This document shows, in pieces, positions 43,165-48,012 of a stretch of 48,012 nucleotides of DNA. This DNA comes from Armadillidium nasatum (taxonomy: Eukaryota > Arthropoda > Malacostraca > Isopoda > Armadillidiidae). The notes under the pieces were generated by a model, which was not told the origin of the DNA, searched no databases, and was given only the letters and a program-made list of their open reading frames with translations. Each line of letters opens with the position of its first letter. Within the stretch, counting starts at the first letter, position 1. The stretch is taken from NCBI GenBank assembly GCA_009176605.1, contig SEYY01000945.1, positions 1-48,012 of the forward strand, given 5' to 3'. A program made the translations under genes and the position numbers.

Positions 43165-44931
43165 TTATATCATTTCCCGCAACTTAACTTGCGTAACGTC
43201 GTTGATACTCGAGTGGTCGTTCCATGATGTAGTCATGTTGTGGGGCGTCTCATGGGATCGCAGTCGTCGTGGAGAAGGCTTTTGCTTTTGTAAATCCATC
43301 CCCATTAAGCAAGTGATGTTCATCTGAGGTTCTTGCTCCACTGGCGATGCTTCTATATGTCCTTGTAGTTCCATATAGTTTTCCTCAATATAAAACCCCT
43401 TCGGATCAAATCCTTCAAAAGAATCGGCTGTTTTATCATTGAATTCATCACTAAAATTCAGTTGATAATAACTATCAGGTTCTTCCATTATAGGGGAAAG
43501 AGCCTTAGGTACAAATCCTTCAAATGATTCCTGATCTATCGAATAATCTAACGGACAAAATCCTTCAAAGGATTCATTTATCGTTGAGTTGAACAGATCT
43601 TCTTCTTCCTCCTCTTCTTCCGGAGGTATCGTTAGATCTGTTTGGGTAAATCTTGAGATGTTAATGTCGTTTATGTTAGATACTTCGATTGACTTGTTCA
43701 ATACGGATTTAATCCGAGAATTTACATTTGTTCCTATCGTTACGTTCATTACGTCAAATGATTCTTGTAAAACTCTAAATGAGTCAGACAAGAAGGTCGA
43801 ATAATCATTATCAATCAATTTATAGATCTCTTCCTGAGCTTCCATTTGCCGTCTCTTCAACTCCTCCAATAAGTGATGATCCTCTTCGGCTAATTGATAT
43901 GAAAAATCATCGTCACTGTCGTCCTCAGGTAAAACCATTGGAGTTGGTAATGACTCTTCAATTGATATCTCCCCCTGTTCTTCGTTGATTTCCGCATGAT
44001 TTTGTTGGTAATCTTCCTCCTGTTGTGGTGTAAGTTGATTCTGTTGATTCTGCAGATGTTGGCGGAAATAAGGATTTCGTAAGAGATATCTGGGAACATC
44101 AATCCATCTTCGGAGCTGTGAGAAGTGAGCCTGTATGACACCTTCCCTTTCATCGATTGGATACTTGGCTATATCGTATGCGAGTGTTGAGTCGTATACT
44201 TTAGTAATCACATAAGGTCCCTTAAATCTAGGTTTAAACTTGTTCGTTACAAGATTTCCTTGAAACAGTGATTTATACGCAACTTTATCACCAATGTTGA
44301 GTGGTGAAAATCTTTCAGCAGGTGACTTCCAATATTGTCGTAAACAAGGATTTCCCCTTGCACACGAATGTTGTTGTTGAACTAAAAAGTCACTTGGAGT
44401 TGACTTGATTGCTGAATGCCAAGTATTGTTGTATTTTACAACTACTTGCGGTAGTTGCAAATCCCAATCAGTTGGGTTTTGTTGAATCATCATTCGCAAA
44501 GTCTGTAGTATAGTTCGATTTACTCGTTCCGTAACTCCATTCGTTTGTGGTCGATGACTAGATGCCAATACATGCTCAATGGCAAACGCCTCCAATACTT
44601 CCTTAAAAAGTACTGAAGTAAACTCAGTTCCTTGATCAGAAAGAAGTTTCTGCGGGACCCGCGGCAAAAACGGAATAAGTTTAAACTTCATCGTTGTGCT
44701 GACGGTTTTCGCAGATTTATCTTTCATAGGTATGACAAAGAGATACTTAGAGAAATGATCAATTGCTACAAGAGCATAAGAGTGGTTTCGAAAAGTTCGT
44801 GGCAATTGTAACAAATCAACTGCTAACAATTCGAACGGATAAGACGTTGTTATTTTCATAACAGGCGGAATAATCACCGTAGGATTATTTTTGTTAAGTT
44901 GACATGTCATACAAGGACTTACAAATGTCAC
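43165..44931 (-). CDS. Gypsy-A integrase core and long acidic tail
   Basis: A 588-codon clean frame. The catalytic triad is D39 (LLAVDLLQLP), D99 (KLLSDQGTEF) and E135 (TNGVTERVNRT), with the canonical 35 residues between the last two. A GPY/F-type module follows (FKPRFKGPYVITKV, 232-245), then SQLRRWIDVPRYLL. From about 285 the protein is Gln-rich, then strongly acidic, with a run of Glu near 438-444 and three repeats [ED]SFEGF.P at about 453-460, 468-475 and 503-510. No chromodomain is visible. The tail of 300 residues is much longer than integrase needs; its role is unknown. It inserts element cDNA. Confidence 0.88.
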   Translation of the reverse strand: MTFVSPCMTCQLNKNNPTVIIPPVMKITTSYPFELLAVDLLQLPRTFRNHSYALVAIDHFSKYLFVIPMKDKSAKTVSTTMKFKLIPFLPRVPQKLLSDQGTEFTSVLFKEVLEAFAIEHVLASSHRPQTNGVTERVNRTILQTLRMMIQQNPTDWDLQLPQVVVKYNNTWHSAIKSTPSDFLVQQQHSCARGNPCLRQYWKSPAERFSPLNIGDKVAYKSLFQGNLVTNKFKPRFKGPYVITKVYDSTLAYDIAKYPIDEREGVIQAHFSQLRRWIDVPRYLLRNPYFRQHLQNQQNQLTPQQEEDYQQNHAEINEEQGEISIEESLPTPMVLPEDDSDDDFSYQLAEEDHHLLEELKRRQMEAQEEIYKLIDNDYSTFLSDSFRVLQESFDVMNVTIGTNVNSRIKSVLNKSIEVSNINDINISRFTQTDLTIPPEEEEEEEDLFNSTINESFEGFCPLDYSIDQESFEGFVPKALSPIMEEPDSYYQLNFSDEFNDKTADSFEGFDPKGFYIEENYMELQGHIEASPVEQEPQMNITCLMGMDLQKQKPSPRRLRSHETPHNMTTSWNDHSSINDVTQVKLREMI

Positions 44932-45404
44932 TAGCTACATTAGCAAGTCTTGGATGCCATAGGTCCTCTCTCACCAATGCAATAAGTTTCGGTGTTCCTA
45001 AATGTCCATTCAGTAAATGTAGATCCAATACTAACCGAATTAGAAGAGGCATGGATATTACCATTCGCGGATTGTTATCATTTTGGATGAAGATTAAATC
45101 TCCAAACAAGAAAAGATGTTGTCGATATGGACGAAAGATTTCTAATCCATGTTCACGAAAAGTTGTGCTTTCGTAGGGATCCAATGCTTTTCTCAATTTG
45201 CGAAGAACATTGTCCTTAAATTGCTCTTCAAGTATTACCTCCTCATCAGCGCTAAATAATTCATCAAGTTCGTCGATGGTTAAGTGACAAATGTTAACGA
45301 TATTTATTCTGACGCTTTTCTTTTTGCATGGTTCAAGATAGTTAAAATGTATACCGGATACATTTTGTAAGTTACAGACATCACCAGGAGTTCCATAAGT
45401 TCAA
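44894..45404 (-). CDS. Gypsy-A end of OTU-like region and integrase zinc finger
   Basis: In the frame that follows the shift near 45395, SGIHFNYLEPCKKKSVRIN is followed by an acidic stretch (IDELDELFSADEEVILEE). Then comes LHLLNGHLGTPKLIALVRED with the two His of the integrase H2C2 finger. The paired Cys are split by the next shift near 44915 (ASDICKS here, CMTCQ in the next frame). This segment links the OTU-like domain directly to integrase. Confidence 0.75.
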
Positions 45405-46445
45405 AGGATTGTTGTCGTTGTAGAAAACTCGTACAAGACAATTAGATATATTAGCAAAGGCTAATATTGCTTCTGGAATTGGAAGTTGGCCAGGTAATTT
45501 TAGCAACTTCAGCTTCTTCGTAATATTCCTGCCTTTAAGTTGATACTTAGCGGGGTGTTTGATCAGTTCCTCCACTACGGTTTCTCTAATATCCATATGG
45601 TTATCAGGTGTCCCCTCCAACCACATAGAAAACGATTGAAATAAGGAATTTCCTCCTCCTGGCATTAGATGTACTGTATACCCTTCAGAAATGAAACCTG
45701 AAGGTTGAACTTCCTCAATGGGGACAATTTCCAGTTGATCATCGTGATCTTCTGGAAGTGCCTCCACTGGAGATCTGGACAACGCATCGGCTACTACGTT
45801 ATCTTTACCTTTTATGTAGTGGATGTCATAGTCATAATCAGTTAAATCACGTAATGTACGCGCGATACGTCCATCAACTGCCGCCATGTTATTTAGATAT
45901 ACCAGAGGCTCATGGTCAGTGAAAATAATGAATTTCTTTGAACACAGGAATGTTCGTAAAGTTTTAACGGCCCATCTCAATGCTGCAAGCTCCTTTTCCG
46001 TTGTCGAATAGTTCAGTTGAGATTTGGAGAAGGTTTTTGAGATGTAGGATATGGGTCGATTTACGCCATCAATAGTTTGTGATAAGACTCCTCCTGCTCC
46101 AATTGACGAAGCATCAACGTGTAGTTCTAATGGTGGAGCTGTTGGGCTATAATCTGGAAAAGCCAACGTCGGTGGCTCCACCAACGCTGATTTTAATTTC
46201 TCAAATGCCTTCTGGCATTCTGGAGTCCAATTAACTGTTTTACCCCCGACTTGAGCCGAAAGTGGCTTACAAATTATTGAGCAATCGGGAATATGTCTTC
46301 TATAGAAATTCACCATACCCAAGAAAGACCGTAATTGTTTTATTGTTGTAGGTTGTGGAAAGTTAAGTACTCCACTCAAATTTTTATCTATCGGTTGTAT
46401 CCCTTCTGGATCAATTAAGTGTCCTAAAAATTTGAACACTTTCAC
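45381..46445 (-). CDS. Gypsy-A RNase H with downstream OTU-like region
   Basis: A 354-codon frame. Residues 7-62 finish the RT connection (FLGMVNFYRRHIPDC). RNase H follows with ELHVDASSIGAGG (Asp 111), TEKELAALRWAV (Glu 151), IIFTDHEPLVYL (Asp 177) and VADALSR (Asp 220). Residues 255-342 resemble an OTU protease: GYTVHLMPGGGNSLFQSFS where the family has D-G-N-C-L-F, then DIRETVVEELIKHP, then PEAILAFANISNCLVRVFY. After the frameshift near 45395 the next frame gives SGIHFNYLEP, like the H-Y/F-N-x-L that carries the OTU catalytic His. Asp and Cys are replaced by Gly and Ser, so protease activity is doubtful. Confidence 0.85.
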   Translation of the reverse strand: MKVFKFLGHLIDPEGIQPIDKNLSGVLNFPQPTTIKQLRSFLGMVNFYRRHIPDCSIICKPLSAQVGGKTVNWTPECQKAFEKLKSALVEPPTLAFPDYSPTAPPLELHVDASSIGAGGVLSQTIDGVNRPISYISKTFSKSQLNYSTTEKELAALRWAVKTLRTFLCSKKFIIFTDHEPLVYLNNMAAVDGRIARTLRDLTDYDYDIHYIKGKDNVVADALSRSPVEALPEDHDDQLEIVPIEEVQPSGFISEGYTVHLMPGGGNSLFQSFSMWLEGTPDNHMDIRETVVEELIKHPAKYQLKGRNITKKLKLLKLPGQLPIPEAILAFANISNCLVRVFYNDNNPLNLWNSW

Positions 46446-47772
46446 GACATAATTTAGTCTTTCCTGGCTTCAACTTAAAACCATTTGCTTGTAACGCGCC
46501 CAACACTTTCGCAATCGAGCTCAAATGTTGGTCAAAAGTCTCTGATCGGATTATCAAATCATCGAGATATACCATTACTTCTGACCAAGGTATTCCTGCT
46601 AAGGCGAGCATCATACCTCTTTGGAAGGTTGCTGGTCCTCCTTTTACCCCGAAAGGCATCCTAAGGAACTCGTAGTGAGCCAACGGCGTTGAGAATGCCG
46701 TTTTCTCTATTGACTCTTCGGCCATCTCGATTTGATAATACCCCCTTACCAAATCTATAGTAGTAAACAATTTGGCTCCACTCATGTTATAAATGGAGTC
46801 AATCAAGTTTGGCAAGGGAAAGGCATCCGCTTTTGTGTGCTTGTTGAGGGCACGGTAGTCAATACACAGCCGTAATTTACCGTCAGGCTTGCGTACTGGT
46901 ACTACAGGAGCAGAATATGGAGAGTAACTGGGTCTGATGATATTCCCTCTCTCCAACTCTTCACACTGTTCTTGAATTTCTTGATTTAAAGGTCCTTGAA
47001 ACCTTCGAACAGGTACATGAATTGGGATGTTAGTGTCCAATTCAATCTCATGCTGGATGTTCGTTGCTAATCCAACGTCTTCATCATCCATACTTAAAAC
47101 GTTAGGATATTGTAGAAGAAGGTTGATTAGTTGTTCTTTCTGCTCTTGATTAACGTTAACTTCATTAATCTTGAACTCTTCAATGATCTTGTCGCGAGTC
47201 CAATAAGCGACGTTTGATTCTTGTGTTGAATCAAGTTGATGCCTATTTATAGAAACCTCTACGTTATTTTCTGGTAATTCTGTTGCGATTCCTAACACTT
47301 GTCCTCTTGGTATAAACCTTGAGGTGTCCTCCTTATTGCAGATAGCAATTCGAAACGGTTCTTCGCTATTAACCAATCCGGTTACGATTTCCACTTCTAC
47401 TTTTTCGGGTGGTTCCACTAACATTGTCGAAGTAGGAAAGTTGGTTCCTCGACATGCCATTTCGACATCTACGATCTTGAAGTGGTTAGCGGGAATTTCC
47501 ACATTCCGTGCGTTGATGACCTCCCGATAAGTTGATTTCGTTGGGTCTGTTGCTATGACCACGAAGTCATTTCCGGTTCTCTGGAAAAGTTGATACGTTG
47601 ACATATCGGGTAATAAGTTATTTGCTCGTAGAAGCGTAACTCCAATGACCATGGAGTTATCCATAGCGGAATCTGGAAGTATGTAAAATTCTTCCAAAGT
47701 TGAAATATATCCCGTTTCGAATTTTAATCGTAAGATTACGAACTCGTGTATAGGAATTACGCGCATTTCCAA
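46411..47772 (-). CDS. Gypsy-A protease C-terminus and reverse transcriptase
   Basis: A 453-codon frame. The protease ends near residue 60, and residues 60-190 form a linker. RT blocks follow: IIRPSYSPYSAPVVPVRKP near 278-296, RLCIDYRALN at 301-310, FTTIDLVRGYYQI at 336-348 with the first catalytic Asp, LRMPFGVKGGPATFQR at 370-385 and VYLDDLII at 401-408 with the catalytic pair. All catalytic residues are kept. At about 46430 the frame shifts into the next piece (FLGHLIDPEGI). The initial ATG is not a true start. Confidence 0.9.
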   Translation of the reverse strand: MEMRVIPIHEFVILRLKFETGYISTLEEFYILPDSAMDNSMVIGVTLLRANNLLPDMSTYQLFQRTGNDFVVIATDPTKSTYREVINARNVEIPANHFKIVDVEMACRGTNFPTSTMLVEPPEKVEVEIVTGLVNSEEPFRIAICNKEDTSRFIPRGQVLGIATELPENNVEVSINRHQLDSTQESNVAYWTRDKIIEEFKINEVNVNQEQKEQLINLLLQYPNVLSMDDEDVGLATNIQHEIELDTNIPIHVPVRRFQGPLNQEIQEQCEELERGNIIRPSYSPYSAPVVPVRKPDGKLRLCIDYRALNKHTKADAFPLPNLIDSIYNMSGAKLFTTIDLVRGYYQIEMAEESIEKTAFSTPLAHYEFLRMPFGVKGGPATFQRGMMLALAGIPWSEVMVYLDDLIIRSETFDQHLSSIAKVLGALQANGFKLKPGKTKLCRESVQIFRTLN

Positions 47773-48012
47773 CGCCTGTGACCCTTGCGACTACCGATGG
47801 ATATCGTTGTATACCATTCATTAATGAAACAGCGCTTTCTTTTATTAAGTTAATCTCTGCTCCATTATCTATTAAGGAATGGAAACAAGTTCCTGGATAG
47901 TCTACTACTTCTACTGCTACCATTAAAGGTTGGGTCTCGCATTTCGAAAATTGTAGAAGTAGGGTTTCACTCTTATTTTTATTCTCCTTTAAACTATCAG
48001 AGGTTAACTCTG
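47657..48012 (-). CDS. Gypsy-A aspartic protease, partial at edge
   Basis: The frame is open from the window edge. It carries TCFHSLIDNGAEINLIKESA, the retropepsin active-site region, with Asn instead of the usual Ser/Thr after the catalytic Asp (DNG). Near 47765 the frame shifts, and the protease continues in the next frame with SMVIGVTLLRANNLLPD, the C-terminal protease block. The enzyme would process the Gag-Pol precursor. Whether DNG is active is unclear: it is unusual for the family. Confidence 0.75.
   Translation of the reverse strand, partial: ELTSDSLKENKNKSETLLLQFSKCETQPLMVAVEVVDYPGTCFHSLIDNGAEINLIKESAVSLMNGIQRYPSVVARVTGVGNARNSYTRVRNLTIKIRNGIYFNFGRILHTSRFRYG

Larger units (their letters stand above)
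43165..48012 (-). mobile_element. Gypsy-A: Ty3/Gypsy retrotransposon, runs off right edge
   Basis: Protease, RT, RNase H, OTU-like region, zinc finger, integrase and acidic tail follow in order on the minus strand. RT before integrase defines Ty3/Gypsy. Within each long frame there are no stops; the frames are separated by about four single shifts near 47765, 46430, 45395 and 44915. Gag and the 5' LTR would lie beyond 48012. Gypsy-B at 30.2-35.7 kb is a diverged relative with the same domain order. Confidence 0.9.

Noticed and set aside
46411..46445. Overlap of Gypsy-A frames as a programmed ribosomal frameshift
   Set aside because: It lies in the middle of the RT domain, where no programmed shift is known; indel or decay is simpler.

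Overview
This window is animal genomic DNA, AT-rich, and is almost entirely layered transposable elements and (TA)n microsatellite. I found no convincing host gene, tRNA, rRNA, CRISPR array or prokaryotic feature. BEL/Pao elements are confined to animals. Together with CR1 and other non-LTR elements, two Penelope-like elements with GIY-YIG domains, a BED-type hAT and a Ty3/Gypsy family, they point to an invertebrate. The sequence alone does not let me name the phylum.

Layout: 0.4-2.6 kb, decayed minus-strand non-LTR retrotransposon (LINE-C). 3.3-3.4 kb, hAT-like terminus. 4.1-7.4 kb, CR1-type LINE (CR1-A) with a nearly clean reverse transcriptase frame and a (TTCCTATG)3 tail. 8.65-9.56 kb, small inverted-repeat element. 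9.84-10.33 kb, complete Tigger/pogo-like MITE. 11.4-11.8 kb, broken THAP domain. 12.5-17.5 kb, BEL/Pao copy A, lacking its 5' part. 17.6-20.35 kb, hAT transposon inside a TA array. 21.1-22.35 kb, two Penelope 3' fragments joined head to head. 22.4-23.2 kb, LINE-D remnant. 23.3-24.6 kb, 5'-truncated LINE-E with poly(A). 24.6-28.7 kb, BEL/Pao copy B, lacking its 3' part. 30.2-35.7 kb, decayed Gypsy copy B with a second CR1 copy (CR1-B) nested in it. 36.5-38.4 kb, Penelope-like element PLE-1. 39.7-42.3 kb, block with a 53-bp direct repeat, two LTR-like units in tandem and an unknown ORF. 43.2-48.0 kb, Gypsy copy A, running off the right edge.

Best leads: (1) Both Gypsy copies carry, between RNase H and integrase, a region resembling an OTU cysteine-protease fold; in copy A the catalytic Asp and Cys positions read Gly and Ser. 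(2) Gypsy A has an acidic C-terminal tail with three [ED]SFEGFxP repeats, one of which survives in copy B, and an unassigned ORF between pol and the LTR-like repeats. (3) CR1-B sits in Gypsy B between AACAAT duplications, and the sister copy supplies the empty-site comparison. (4) Nearly every long (TA)n array coincides with the end of a mobile element. (5) Several elements have long clean frames separated by single frameshifts, so assembly indels should be excluded before they are called dead.
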